From Agarivorans gilvus (GTDB taxonomy: Bacteria; Pseudomonadota; Gammaproteobacteria; Enterobacterales; Celerinatantimonadaceae): a stretch of 64,000 nucleotides of DNA. A program made the position numbers and the translations under genes. The DNA is taken from positions 4,312,501-4,376,500 of the forward strand of contig NZ_CP013021.1 of assembly GCF_001420915.1 (NCBI RefSeq), read 5' to 3'. Numbering within the stretch: the first letter of the stretch is position 1; each line of letters starts with the position of its first letter. This document shows positions 40,460-49,781 of this stretch, piece after piece. The notes below the pieces were generated by a model. That model searched no databases and was not told the origin of the DNA. It saw only the letters and a program-made list of their open reading frames with translations.

Positions 40460-42046
40460 GTGATTATGAGCAAAGATATCCACGAACATCGTATTCTAAT
40501 TTTAGATTTTGGTTCTCAGTACACCCAATTGATCGCCCGCCGTATTCGTGAAATTGGTGTTTATTGTGAGTTGTGGGGTTGGGACGTCGCAGAACAAGAC
40601 ATTCGAGAATTTGCCCCCAATGGGATTATCTTAGCTGGCGGCCCAGAGAGTGTTACCGAGCACGACTCACCTCGAGCTCCTGAATATGTATTTCAGGCGG
40701 GCGTTCCTGTGCTGGGCATTTGTTATGGCATGCAAACTATGTCTGAGCAATTAGGCGGTGCGGTTATTCAAGGTGAAGGTGAGCGCGAGTTTGGTTACGC
40801 CCAGGTAGAAGTGGTGGCTGCTTCACCATTATTTCAAGCCATTGAAGATGCGGTTGCCGCAAATGGTAATGCCTTACTTGATGTGTGGATGAGCCATGGC
40901 GATAAAGTATCCGCCATTCCTGAAGGTTTTACTACTGTTGCTAAAACACCCAGCTGTGCTTATGCGGCAATGATGAATAAAGAGAAGCACTTCTATGGCG
41001 TGCAGTTTCACCCAGAGGTGACGCACACTCGCCAAGGCCTGCGCATGTTGGAGCATTTTGTTAAAGACATCTGTGGCTGTGACACGCTATGGACCTCTGA
41101 ATCAATCATTGAAAATGCGATTGCTCAAATCAAACAGCAAGTGGGCGACGATGAAGTGATTCTTGGCCTAAGCGGTGGCGTTGATTCTTCGGTTGTGGCA
41201 ATGCTTATTCAGCGCGCCATTGGCGATAAACTGACCTGTGTATTTGTGGATAACGGCTTGCTTCGTTTAAACGAAGGCCAGCAAGTGATGGATATGTTTG
41301 GTAACCATTTTGGTTTGAACATTGTGCATGTGAATGCCGAGCAGCGTTTCTTAGATGCCCTAGCGGGTGAAAGCGATCCAGAAAAGAAACGCAAAATTAT
41401 TGGCCATGTGTTTATTGATGTTTTCGATGAAGAGTCGAAGAAACTGAAAAATGCCAAGTGGTTGGCTCAAGGCACTATTTACCCAGATGTGATTGAATCT
41501 GCTGGCGCCAAAACCGGTAAGGCTCATGTGATTAAATCTCACCATAATGTAGGTGGTTTACCTGATGACATGGAAATGGGCTTGGTTGAACCGCTTAAAG
41601 AGCTGTTTAAAGATGAAGTGCGTAAAATCGGCTTAGAACTTGGCCTACCTTACGACATGTTGTATCGCCATCCTTTCCCTGGCCCAGGCTTAGGTGTTCG
41701 GGTACTGGGCGAAGTGAAGAAAGAGTACTGTGATCTTCTACGTCGCGCCGATGCCATTTTCATTGAAGAATTACATAAGGCTGAGCTTTACCACAAAGTG
41801 AGCCAAGCCTTTACCGTTTTCTTACCGGTTCGTTCGGTTGGGGTAATGGGCGATGCGCGTAAGTATGACTGGGTTGTATCATTACGTGCCGTTGAAACTA
41901 TCGACTTTATGACTGCGCATTGGGCACACCTACCTTATGATTTCCTAGGTAATGTGAGTAATCGTATCATCAACGAAATCGACGGGATCTCACGTGTGGT
42001 TTACGATATCTCAGGCAAGCCGCCAGCAACGATTGAGTGGGAGTAG
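40460..42046 (+). CDS. guaA: GMP synthase (glutamine-hydrolysing)
   Basis: A 528-residue enzyme aminating XMP to GMP. The N-terminal class I glutaminase (residues 10-205) has [15 protein letters not shown] with the nucleophilic Cys and QFHPEVTHT with the His-Glu. The ATP pyrophosphatase domain has the P-loop [14 protein letters not shown]. The C-terminal dimerisation domain holds [17 protein letters not shown] and ends with the invariant [10 protein letters not shown] strong terminator follows. Confidence 0.98.
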   Translation: MIMSKDIHEHRILILDFGSQYTQLIARRIREIGVYCELWGWDVAEQDIREFAPNGIILAGGPESVTEHDSPRAPEYVFQAGVPVLGICYGMQTMSEQLGGAVIQGEGEREFGYAQVEVVAASPLFQAIEDAVAANGNALLDVWMSHGDKVSAIPEGFTTVAKTPSCAYAAMMNKEKHFYGVQFHPEVTHTRQGLRMLEHFVKDICGCDTLWTSESIIENAIAQIKQQVGDDEVILGLSGGVDSSVVAMLIQRAIGDKLTCVFVDNGLLRLNEGQQVMDMFGNHFGLNIVHVNAEQRFLDALAGESDPEKKRKIIGHVFIDVFDEESKKLKNAKWLAQGTIYPDVIESAGAKTGKAHVIKSHHNVGGLPDDMEMGLVEPLKELFKDEVRKIGLELGLPYDMLYRHPFPGPGLGVRVLGEVKKEYCDLLRRADAIFIEELHKAELYHKVSQAFTVFLPVRSVGVMGDARKYDWVVSLRAVETIDFMTAHWAHLPYDFLGNVSNRIINEIDGISRVVYDISGKPPATIEWE

Positions 42047-42089
42047 GGCTAGCCATAAATAGCTAATAAAGCCTTTAGTAAATAAATGA

Positions 42090-42122
42090 AATGCCAGTCA
42101 GTATTACTGACTGGCATTTTTT
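42090..42122 (+). terminator. Terminator of the guaBA operon
   Basis: Fourteen-bp stem (AATGCCAGTCAGTA/ACTGACTGGCATT) with a minimal loop and six T. Strong intrinsic terminator. Confidence 0.9.
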
Positions 42123-42827
42123 ATGGGGGCTAAGCATTCTTGGTGCGCCCAAATGAGCTCATTTAAACAAGCTGAAACCGGTTAACTCGCCGCAACCCTA
42201 GATTTTCACTATGTGCCACGAGCCCTTAAGCTCAGTTTTTTGGTATCGTGTTATTGGCAAGGCTTTGTTAAACATTGTCTTTAAGTTGTTGATTGTGAGT
42301 TCAATACAAGCAAGTGCCTGATTAAGATAGTAATGAATGGGCCTGCCACCCTAACAGTGTTTAGCATAGGCGAAAGAAAGGCTGAGTAGTGCTGCAGACA
42401 AAACGCCGCGCGTAGGCTACGTTAGACTGTAAATGTGAACAGGCAAGAAGCTATGAGCATAGTGATTTTGCTAGACCTTATTGTATAGCAATGAAACCTT
42501 CACGATATTGCGCTTAGCCTAGCTGCACTATATAACCACATGTTTTAACAAGGGCTGTGTCTATTTGCCGTTATTAGTACATGCGGATACTAGGAGTTGA
42601 TGTTTTATTTAGTGGGTTTGTTATTTTGTTGGCGTGAATGTTGAAACCAAAAACGATGTCGACCGGTTGAACGAGACATAAGTGTCCTTATAATTATTTT
42701 TAATTAAGTAGAGTGTGGATGTTTTACTTGTTAGTAAGTGACTGCTAACACTAGCAGGAAACAGCTAGCTTAAATGTGCTGTTGATCGAAGTGATAGTAT
42801 AAATAAGTGAAGAAGAGTTTGAAGCGA
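42123..42827. other. 705-bp gene-free stretch between guaA and the cold-shock gene
   Basis: No reading frame with credible protein features is present on either strand. I see no tRNA-like cloverleaf, transposase remnant or tandem repeat. Composition is ordinary. It could hold an unrecognised small RNA or decayed DNA. Confidence 0.4.
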
Positions 42828-42851
42828 CGTAGATGCTAAGTAGCATCTACG
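42828..42851 (-). terminator. Hairpin downstream of the cold-shock gene
   Basis: Eleven-bp perfect stem CGTAGATGCTA/TAGCATCTACG with a 2-nt loop, 11 bp past the stop codon. There is no clear T tract on the minus strand, so it may stabilise the 3' end rather than terminate. Confidence 0.55.
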
Positions 42852-42862
42852 CTGGTGCCATA

Positions 42863-43075
42863 TTATATAGCTTGTACGTTAGCAGCTTGAGGTCCTTTCT
42901 GACCTTGTTCTACTTCAAACGATACTTTTTGGCCTTCATTGAGGGTTTTAAAGCCTTCTGAAGCAATTGCGCGGAAATGTACGAATACGTCAGCGCCGCC
43001 GTTGTCTTGAGTGATAAAACCAAAACCTTTGTCTTCGTTAAACCATTTTACTGAGCCAGTTGTTTTATTAGACAT
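42863..43075 (-). CDS. Cold-shock protein (CspA family)
   Basis: A 70-residue single cold-shock domain that binds single-stranded RNA and DNA. RNP1 is in DKGFGFITQ and RNP2 in DVFVHFRAI; the start [13 protein letters not shown] is canonical. AAGGGA lies 7 nt upstream of the ATG. A promoter at 43260-43287 implies a 5' leader of about 180 nt, typical of cold-inducible csp mRNAs whose leader refolds at low temperature. Which CspA paralogue it equals cannot be told from sequence alone. Confidence 0.95.
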   Translation of the reverse strand: MSNKTTGSVKWFNEDKGFGFITQDNGGADVFVHFRAIASEGFKTLNEGQKVSFEVEQGQKGPQAANVQAI

Positions 43076-43259
43076 GTGTTGTCCCTTAATATTTTAAAAA
43101 TTCATAAAGTAATCGCAGTAATGCGAGCGCTGAAACTGAATTATTGAATGTGACGATAAAGCTAAGGGAAAACTGAGGATAACAACAGTAACGAAGAAAT
43201 TCTGAGGTTTACATTTACTTGATGGTTCACTAATAACTCTGAATAGCAGAGCGACATCG

Positions 43260-43287
43260 ATAGTACCTGAGTTTGGCATAATGTAAA
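43260..43287 (-). promoter_or_regulatory. Cold-shock gene promoter
   Basis: On the minus strand: -35 TTTACA, 16-bp spacer, -10 TACTAT. It predicts a long untranslated leader (about 175-180 nt) before the csp ATG. The rest of the span up to the next gene shows no other gene. Confidence 0.55.
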
Positions 43288-43426
43288 GGCTTATTTAAGG
43301 AATTCAGAAATAAGTTAAATTTTTGTGTGCATTAGTGCTTGATTAGCGTTGTGCTTAGTATCAAGCGTTTGGGTTTGCTTGTGTGAACTGCTGATTTGCT
43401 GAAGGAGACGGAGGGCGTTGTTATTT

Positions 43427-43466
43427 CATCCTTCACTCTATGCCCTGGGGCTTCAAGTGAAGGATG
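43427..43466 (-). terminator. Hairpin downstream of the D-amino acid transaminase gene
   Basis: Eleven-bp stem CATCCTTCACT/AGTGAAGGATG with an 18-nt loop, 9 bp past the stop codon on the leftward strand. No strong T tract. Confidence 0.45.
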
Positions 43467-43474
43467 CTCTGGGC

Positions 43475-44332
43475 TTAGACTGCCGCAGCTTGCGCTACTT
43501 TGATATAAATTTCCCGCAGTTTTTGTGCTATTGGCCCCGGCTTTCCTTCGCCAATGGCTTGGCCATCAATTTCAATCACCGGCCAGACAAAAGTGGTGGC
43601 TGAGCTGACAAAAGCTTCTTTGGCTGCGTAAGCTTCTTCAATGGTGAAGTTACGCTCTTCAACTTCGAGCTGAGCATCTTCGGCGAGCTGTAATAAGCTA
43701 GCGCGAGTAATGCCATGTAGGATGTCATTACTTAAGGGACGAGTGATAATTTTACCTTGTTCGGTAACGATGTAAGCATTGTTAGAACTGCCTTCTGTTA
43801 CATAACCCTCTTCAATTAGCCATGCATCGCTGGCGCCTGCGGCCAATGCGGCCTGTTTAGCCAGACAGGGGGCAAGTAAGCCCACAGTTTTGATGTCTCG
43901 GCGCTTCCAACGAATGTCGGGGATGGAAATAACTTTCATGCCTTTGGCGGCTTTAGGGCAGTCGATTAAGGCGCGAGCTTGGCTGAACAGGACTAAGGTG
44001 GGAGCGGTGTTTTCCGGAAACGCAAAGTCACGATCACCGGCATTGCCGCGGCTAAGCTGCAAATAAATACCACCTTCTGTTAGCCCGTTTCGTTTAATCA
44101 GCTCGCGTTGGATTTCGGTAAGCTGGTCGCCGCTTACAGGCAAAGTGAGTTCGAGTTCGGCGCATGAGCGCTCTAAACGGGCTAAATGGCCAGCATTATC
44201 GATGAGTTTTCCATCGAGTACCGCAGTGACTTCGTAGACCGCATCGGAGAATAAAAATCCACGGTCAAATATTGATACTTTTGCTTCTGACTCGGGAACA
44301 TATTCCCCATTTATATACACGATACGTTGCAT
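43475..44332 (-). CDS. dat: D-amino acid aminotransferase (class IV PLP)
   Basis: A 285-residue fold-type IV transaminase that swaps amino groups between D-amino acids such as D-alanine or D-glutamate and 2-oxo acids. The N-terminus YINGEYVPESEAKVSIFDRGFLFSDAVYE is typical of D-alanine transaminases. The Schiff-base lysine lies in DIKTVGLLAPCLAKQAA and the phosphate-binding part in EEGYVTEGSSNNAYIV. AGAGGA lies 8 nt upstream. It is last of a three-gene leftward operon with DgcA- and DgcN-like genes, 12 bp after the former. Branched-chain or aminodeoxychorismate enzymes share the fold; context and N-terminus favour D-amino acids. Confidence 0.85.
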   Translation of the reverse strand: MQRIVYINGEYVPESEAKVSIFDRGFLFSDAVYEVTAVLDGKLIDNAGHLARLERSCAELELTLPVSGDQLTEIQRELIKRNGLTEGGIYLQLSRGNAGDRDFAFPENTAPTLVLFSQARALIDCPKAAKGMKVISIPDIRWKRRDIKTVGLLAPCLAKQAALAAGASDAWLIEEGYVTEGSSNNAYIVTEQGKIITRPLSNDILHGITRASLLQLAEDAQLEVEERNFTIEEAYAAKEAFVSSATTFVWPVIEIDGQAIGEGKPGPIAQKLREIYIKVAQAAAV

Positions 44333-44344
44333 GTTAATTTCCTC

Positions 44345-45318
44345 TTAGCCCCACAGCTTCGCTGTGAAAGGCAACATCTGATTATTATTAAATTCAAAGC
44401 CATGTTCGATGTCTTCACTGAGTAACAGTGGGCCATCAAGGTCAACCACTTCGCAGCCTTGGGCCACCACAAAGGCTGGAGCCATGCTAAGTGAGCTGGA
44501 GAGCATGCAACCCACCATGATTTGCAGACCGGCTTGTTCGGCTTGTTCCTTTAAGGCCATAGCTTCAGTTAAACCGCCGGTTTTATCGGTTTTGATGTTG
44601 ATCATGTCGTACTTGCCGATGATGCTGGGCAAACTGGCGCGGTCATGGCATGACTCGTCGGCACAAATTGGAATGGGGCGAGCTAAGCTTCTAAGCGCCT
44701 CATCATCAGCGGCAGGGAAGGGCTGCTCGATCATCGCGACATCTAACTTAATTAATTCGGGGATCAGTGAGTGATAAAGATCTACTGTCCAGGCCTCGTT
44801 GGCATCGAGAATGATCTTGGCATTCGGTGCGCCTTGGCGAACGGCGGCAACCCGTTGTAAATCTTCGGCTCCCCTAGCTTTAGCTTAAGCAGCGGGCGAA
44901 AGGCGTTGTCGCTAGCCGCTTGTTGCATTTTTTCCGGTGTATCCAAGGACAAGGTGTAAGCGGTGGTGAGGGGCGCGGGAGTTGCCGCTAGTTGTTGCCA
45001 AATAGACTCCCCCGACAGCTTGCATTCAAGATCCCACAGGGCGCAGTCAACAGCGTTACGAGCGGCTCCTGAAGGTAGCAACAGCTGTAGCTCTTGGCGC
45101 GACAAGCCCTCGCGTAAACGCGGTAAGATACCTTTAAGTTCAGCCATTACGCTTTCTATCGACTCTTGATAACGGGCATACGGTACGCATTCGCCACGAC
45201 CAATTTGGCCTTGCTCTTCCAGTTCCACGATAACGGTGTCGGCCTGAGTCTTACTCCCGCGTGAAATAGTGAAGTGTCCGCGGATCGGCCAACTCTGAGT
45301 AGATAAACGAACTTCCAT
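44345..45318 (-). CDS. dgcA: DgcA-like N-acetyl-D-glutamate racemase / dipeptide epimerase, frame broken once
   Basis: An enolase-superfamily enzyme, 324 residues after repair. The capping domain opens MEVRLSTQSWPIRGHFTISRG. The barrel has the KxK acid/base pair in LLKLKLG, metal ligands in ILDANEAW, MIEQPFP and ICADESCHD, and the second catalytic lysine in INIKTDKTGG. Annotation pipelines call this family L-Ala-D/L-Glu epimerase. Next to a DUF1611 gene it fits DgcA, which racemises N-acetyl-D-glutamate to the L form. The frame breaks after LKLG at CCCC on the plus strand (44871-44874); one extra base joins GAEDLQRVAAVRQG. Its ATG overlaps the dgcN stop codon (TAATG). Dipeptide epimerase activity remains possible. 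Confidence 0.8.
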
Positions 45319-46322
45319 TATAGCTCCGCCAATTGTTCAACAATGCGGCCCACGCCTTGGCGGAATGGGTCGACCACCGGCAGGCCAAACTCAGCTTCAA
45401 GTTGAGCCATGTAATCAAGAGCCTGCTGTTCTTCTAGTTGTGAAGTATTCACTGAAATACCCACAAATTTTACCTTGGGGTTGGTGAGGCTGGCGGTAGC
45501 CAAGTTGGCTTGCATGCAAGTCTCGATATCTGGCAGTGAATAGTCGGGTACGCCGCGCATATGAGTGCGAGTGGGTTCATGGCATAGAACTAAGGCATCG
45601 GCTTGTGAGCCGTGGATCAAACCAGTGGTTACGCCTGCAAAAGAAGGATGGAATAAGGATCCCTGACCTTCAATAATATCCCAGTGGTCATCACTATTGG
45701 CTGGGGCAATGGTTTCAATGGCGCCAGCAATAAAGTCGGCTACCACACAGTCTGCACTTACACCTTCGCCACAGATCAGAATACCGGTTTGGCCAGTGGC
45801 TCTAAAGTCTGCATTCAAGCCTTGTTTCTGAGCTTCTTTCTCGATGGCTAAAGAGGTGTACATTTTGCCTACTGAGCAATCTGTTCCTACCGTGAGTAGG
45901 CGCTTACCTGCACGTTTCTTACCATTGGCAACAGGGTAGGCTTGGCTTGGGTAGCGTACATCGAACAATTGACGACCATGCTTTTGGGCACAGGCGACTA
46001 ATTCGGGAATGTCATTAAGTTTGTTATGCAGGCCAGCCGCAATATCAAGGCCTGATTCTAAGGCTTCTACTAATACTCCAATCCACTCATCAGATATGAT
46101 GCCACCTCTATTGGCCACGCCAATCACTAAGGTTTTCGCTCCCGCTTGTGCTGCCGCAGCAATAGATAGGTCTTCTAAGTCACAATCTGCATTACAAGCT
46201 GGCAGGCGAAATTGACCCACACAATATTCGGGATGCCAAGTTTTGATGCCTTGGGCCACTTTTGCTGCGAGTTGATCGGCGGCATCGCCTAGAAACAATA
46301 GATAAGGTTTTTTTAGTTCCAT
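45318..46322 (-). CDS. dgcN: DgcN-like D-glutamate N-acetyltransferase (DUF1611)
   Basis: A 334-residue DUF1611 protein. The N-terminal domain (1-135) is followed by a P-loop domain with Walker A GTDCSVGKMYTSLA (about 146-159), then IIEGQGSLFHPSFAGVT and ALVLCHEPTRTHMRG. Family members in marine bacteria are reported to acetylate D-glutamate on nitrogen, the first step of the DgcN-DgcA route that turns D-glutamate into N-acetyl-L-glutamate. It is first in the operon dgcN-dgcA-dat with 1-bp coupling to dgcA. GGAG lies upstream of the ATG. Assignment rests on family plus partner gene; other DUF1611 members are uncharacterised. Confidence 0.8.
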   Translation of the reverse strand: MELKKPYLLFLGDAADQLAAKVAQGIKTWHPEYCVGQFRLPACNADCDLEDLSIAAAAQAGAKTLVIGVANRGGIISDEWIGVLVEALESGLDIAAGLHNKLNDIPELVACAQKHGRQLFDVRYPSQAYPVANGKKRAGKRLLTVGTDCSVGKMYTSLAIEKEAQKQGLNADFRATGQTGILICGEGVSADCVVADFIAGAIETIAPANSDDHWDIIEGQGSLFHPSFAGVTTGLIHGSQADALVLCHEPTRTHMRGVPDYSLPDIETCMQANLATASLTNPKVKFVGISVNTSQLEEQQALDYMAQLEAEFGLPVVDPFRQGVGRIVEQLAEL

Positions 46323-46761
46323 TACTTTTTACTCCGTAAAACGTGTTGCTGGTGAGTTTCTGTTTTGCTTACAGCAGCATCGTTGTTGTTAGTTGTTATG
46401 AAACCATTAGCAAAAAGCATGACAAAATTTCGTGACTGGTGAATATAGTGGTTAAAAATACTTGGCTTGAGCTGATAACCTCGCATGTAAACCGCTAAAT
46501 TAGGCTGTTTGCGGTGGAGCCGTCTTTTTTATAAAGTACTGGTGTTTTGAATTATTCTGGATATAAATTTCTAAAAGAGTTTTGCGCTTAGAATAATTTC
46601 TCAATAGCCACTGAAACTTGGCTTTATATAATTTTGCTTTTATGTCTTTATCTTGGTTGTATATTCTGAAAATTTCTTGCGATTTAAATTGGCCATAAGT
46701 GACTTTTTATTTTCATTACTAATATGAAAAACTATTAACATGATTAAAAAGTCATTCAAGT

Positions 46762-46807
46762 TGCACCTATTTGGTGTGATTTTATAGTTTTGCACTTATT
46801 TGGTGCT
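46762..46807. promoter_or_regulatory. Pair of NtrC-like binding sites
   Basis: Two 17-bp palindromes, TGCACCTATTTGGTGTG at 46762 and TGCACTTATTTGGTGCT at 46791, 29 bp apart centre to centre. They match the NtrC consensus TGCAC-(N5)-TGGTGCA, the second in all but its last base. They lie in the 815-bp divergent region between dgcN and the AGCS symporter gene, which is otherwise AT-rich and gene-free. Confidence 0.6.
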
Positions 46808-47071
46808 ATTCATGTCGCGATTTTAGCTTAATGTCCGAATATATGACTAATGTTAATAAGATGTATCAATATGGATGTGTGATTTTGTCTCTTATATAGC
46901 TAACTATTAAATATTGCTTGTGTGGTGTTTTGTTCTTTGGTGTTGGCTGTGTTTTGGCTCATTGCTCTGGCGCTGGGATGGGCGGTATAAATGTTGCTGA
47001 TGTTTAACATTTGTTAGTTTTTGGTGCCTTTAGGACAGCAATAACAGGCCTTTATTTATGTTTTGGGGAGA

Positions 47072-47088
47072 TTGGTCTGCTACTTGCT
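47072..47088 (+). promoter_or_regulatory. Candidate sigma-54 promoter of the AGCS-alr operon
   Basis: TTGGTCTGCTACTTGCT has GG and GC with the required 10-bp spacing and a perfect TTGCT -12 element; the -24 element is partial (TGGT for TGGC). The start would fall about 40 nt before the symporter ATG, and the NtrC boxes are about 270-310 bp upstream. Confidence 0.45.
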
Positions 47089-47137
47089 GTAAGCTATTTC
47101 ATTTAGTTAATTAAATATAATTTGGGAGTATTAAAAA

Positions 47138-48505
47138 ATGGATTTTATCTCTGGGCTAATTGGCCAGTTGAATGGCATCGTTTGGGGGGTACCCATGCTG
47201 GTATTGATTTTGGGCGTTGGGATTTTTCTCACCGTTGGCCTGAAATTTATGCCAATTTTAAATGTTGGGCCGGCTTTTAAGCTTATGTGGAGTGGTCGGG
47301 GTGCTAGTGGTAAGGGAGAAATTCCGCCTTTTCAAGCGCTTATGACTGCTATGTCTGCCACTGTGGGCACTGGTAACATTGCCGGTGTAGCGACAGCGGT
47401 TTTCATTGGCGGTCCTGGCGCCTTGTTTTGGATGTGGATGACTGCCTTATTAGGGATGGCAACCAAGTATGCTGAAGCGGTATTAGCGGTAAATTATCGT
47501 GAGAAAGACGAAAATGGTGCCTATGTCGGTGGCCCCATGTATTACATCAAAAACGGTATGGGCAAAAAATGGGCTTGGTTAGGCACCTTGTTTGCTGTAT
47601 TCGGCGCGGTGGCTTGTTTTGGAATTGGCAATGCGGTGCAGTCAAACTCGATTGCACAGGTGCTTTATTCTAATTTTTCTTTTTCCCCTTTAATTGTTGG
47701 CCTCGTCATTATGCTATTGGCGGGTGGTGTGATTCTTGGCGGCTTGAAACGAGTCGGTAAGTTTGCCGGTGCTTTAGTACCGGTGATGGCGGTGGCTTAT
47801 ATCCTATGTGGCTTGGTTATATTGCTGATGAACTTGAGTGAGATTGGTCCGGCGATAATGACTATTCTGGAACTGGCCTTCACGCCAGCCTCGGCTCAAG
47901 GTGGTTTTGCTGGTGCTACCGTTTGGATGGCGATCCGTTTTGGGGTGGCACGTGGCGTATTTTCAAACGAGGCGGGTTTGGGCTCGGCACCGATTGCTCA
48001 CGCCAGCGCGCAAACTGATGAGCCAGTGCGCCAAGGTTTAATCGCTATGTTAGGTACTTTTCTCGATACTTTAGTTATCTGTAGTATTACCGGTTTGGTG
48101 ATTGTGATTTCCGGGGCCTGGACTGAAGGTGAGTCTGGAGCGGCCTTAACTTCTGCTGCCTTTGACCAAGTTCTACCGGGAGTAGGTGGTTACGTGGTGG
48201 CGATTAGTTTGGCGATATTTGCTTTTACCACGATTGTGGGTTGGTCTGTATATGGCGAGCGTTGTGCTGAATATTTGTTTGGCGCTAAAGCAGTACTGCC
48301 ATTTCGTTTGGTGTTTATTGTTGCTTTGCCGGTAGGCGCAATTATGGAATTAGATTTTGTGTGGCTGTTGGGTGATACCCTCAACGCTCTGATGGCGGTA
48401 CCTAACTTAATTGCATTGGCGGTATTAAGCCCTGTGGTATTTAAGCTGACCAAGCGTTATTTTTCTCAGCAGCAAGCGCTCGATGATGCCGCCACTGAAT
48501 CTTAA
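47138..48505 (+). CDS. Alanine/glycine:cation symporter (AGCS family)
   Basis: A 455-residue inner-membrane carrier of the DagA/AgcS family importing alanine (often both isomers) or glycine with sodium or protons. About ten to eleven helices are visible. Family motifs are FQALMTAMSATVGTGNIAGVATAVFIGGPGALFWMW, YVGGPMYYIKNGMG and RGVFSNEAGLGSAPIAHASAQT. GGGAG precedes the ATG. It is followed 78 bp later by alanine racemase, and diverges from the dgcN operon, which suggests uptake of D-/L-alanine. The exact substrate is inferred. Confidence 0.92.
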   Translation: MDFISGLIGQLNGIVWGVPMLVLILGVGIFLTVGLKFMPILNVGPAFKLMWSGRGASGKGEIPPFQALMTAMSATVGTGNIAGVATAVFIGGPGALFWMWMTALLGMATKYAEAVLAVNYREKDENGAYVGGPMYYIKNGMGKKWAWLGTLFAVFGAVACFGIGNAVQSNSIAQVLYSNFSFSPLIVGLVIMLLAGGVILGGLKRVGKFAGALVPVMAVAYILCGLVILLMNLSEIGPAIMTILELAFTPASAQGGFAGATVWMAIRFGVARGVFSNEAGLGSAPIAHASAQTDEPVRQGLIAMLGTFLDTLVICSITGLVIVISGAWTEGESGAALTSAAFDQVLPGVGGYVVAISLAIFAFTTIVGWSVYGERCAEYLFGAKAVLPFRLVFIVALPVGAIMELDFVWLLGDTLNALMAVPNLIALAVLSPVVFKLTKRYFSQQQALDDAATES

Positions 48506-48583
48506 TTTATTTATCCAGCTTTGTTTGACCGGGTGGCTAATCCGGTCAACGACTATCTTCAGTTTTCTCATTAAGGAGGAAGG

Positions 48584-49660
48584 ATGCTCACTGCAGAAGC
48601 TGTGATCGATTTACAGGCTTTACAGCACAATTATCAAACCTTAAAGCAGCATTGCCCTCAGCAGCAGTTGGTTGCCGTTATCAAAGGAGATGCTTACGGG
48701 CATGGTGCGCTGAGAGTGGCCCAAACCTTAACTAGCGCTGATATGTTTGCCGTGGCTAGAATTGAGGAAGCCTTAGAATTGCGTGCTGCGGGGATCGAGA
48801 CGCCCATTTTGTTATTGGAAGGCTGTTTTTGCCTTGAGGATCTCATGCTGGCGGCGGAACAGCGTTTTCATACGGTGGTTCATAGTGACTTCCAATTGCA
48901 ACAGTTTACTTCGGCCCAGCTACCTGCTCCGATCCAAGTGTGGCTTAAATTAGATACCGGCATGCACCGCGTGGGTATTGAGCGAGAGCAATTTTGTGAG
49001 TTTGTGCAGCAGCTACAGCGCTCAAGCAACCTTGCCGGAGAGCTGGGTTTTATTAGCCATTTAAGTTGTGCCGATGATTTACAGTCAGATACCACAGCGA
49101 GGCAGATCGCTTTATTCGAAGAATTAACCAAGGCCTATAGCGGGCCTAAAACGCTGGCCAATTCAGCTGGCGTCTTGTTTTGGCCCGATGCCCAGTATGA
49201 TTATGTTCGAGCAGGGATCTCCTTGTACGGTATTTCACCTAGTGAGCAATCTATTGGTCAAGATTATCAGCTAAAGCCAGTGATGAGTTTAAAGTCGAAG
49301 TTAATTTCGGTGCGCCAGCACCGTAAAGGTGAACCGATTGGTTATGGTGAAATTTGGCGTGCCAGTGAAGATACTCTGGTAGGCGTGGTGGCGATGGGTT
49401 ATGGAGATGGTTATCCACGCTCGGCACCTGCCGGTACGCCGGTTTATATTAATGGTCGAATCGTCCCCATTGTGGGCCGAGTATCGATGGACATGCTAAC
49501 GGTTGATTTAGGCGCTGATGCTAGCGATAAAGTGGGTGATAGCGTTGAGTTGTGGGGGCGGCAATTACCGATTGAAAGAGTGGCCCAAGCCCTAGATACC
49601 ATTCCTTATGAGTTATGCATTAAATTGACTAAGCGGGTAGCCAAGACTCTGGCTTCGTAA
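48584..49660 (+). CDS. alr: Alanine racemase
   Basis: A 358-residue PLP enzyme interconverting L- and D-alanine. The Schiff-base lysine is in QLVAVIKGDAYGHGA and the catalytic tyrosine of the other face in VRAGISLYGISPS. TGMHRVGIE, GYGDGYPRSAP and GRVSMDMLTVDL are all present. It has no signal peptide, so it is cytoplasmic. AAGGAGGA lies 7 nt before the ATG. Beside the symporter it probably serves catabolism of imported D-alanine, the role of DadX-type enzymes, though it could also be the only biosynthetic Alr. Confidence 0.95.
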   Translation: MLTAEAVIDLQALQHNYQTLKQHCPQQQLVAVIKGDAYGHGALRVAQTLTSADMFAVARIEEALELRAAGIETPILLLEGCFCLEDLMLAAEQRFHTVVHSDFQLQQFTSAQLPAPIQVWLKLDTGMHRVGIEREQFCEFVQQLQRSSNLAGELGFISHLSCADDLQSDTTARQIALFEELTKAYSGPKTLANSAGVLFWPDAQYDYVRAGISLYGISPSEQSIGQDYQLKPVMSLKSKLISVRQHRKGEPIGYGEIWRASEDTLVGVVAMGYGDGYPRSAPAGTPVYINGRIVPIVGRVSMDMLTVDLGADASDKVGDSVELWGRQLPIERVAQALDTIPYELCIKLTKRVAKTLAS

Positions 49661-49742
49661 AATACTGTCGAGTTTGGTGGTTGAGCCACCGAGGAAAATG
49701 GTGCCACCGTTTATAAAAAGACACTCGTTTCTTTAAAGACGT

Positions 49743-49767
49743 TTAAGGCGCCAGCATGGCGCCTTAA
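49743..49767 (+). terminator. Terminator hairpin after alr
   Basis: Eleven-bp stem TTAAGGCGCCA/TGGCGCCTTAA with GCA loop and weak T-rich tail. It also precedes the end of the convergent aldo/keto reductase gene. Confidence 0.65.
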
Positions 49768-49781
49768 TGATTTGTGAGTCT

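Noticed and set aside
42541..42700. Possible insertion-sequence end (GGGCTGTGTCTATTTGCC)
   Set aside because: No matching inverted end, target duplication or transposase fragment was found nearby.
43094..43279. Leftward 61-codon frame upstream of the cold-shock gene
   Set aside because: It coincides with the predicted long untranslated leader of the csp mRNA and has no family features.
46549..46599. Inverted repeat AATTATTCT with a 30-bp spacer
   Set aside because: Short AT-only arms in AT-rich sequence; expected by chance.
46323..47137. Glycine riboswitch upstream of the AGCS symporter gene
   Set aside because: Such symporters are sometimes riboswitch-controlled, but I find no paired glycine-aptamer core or expression-platform terminator before 47138. 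NtrC-like palindromes are the only strong signals.
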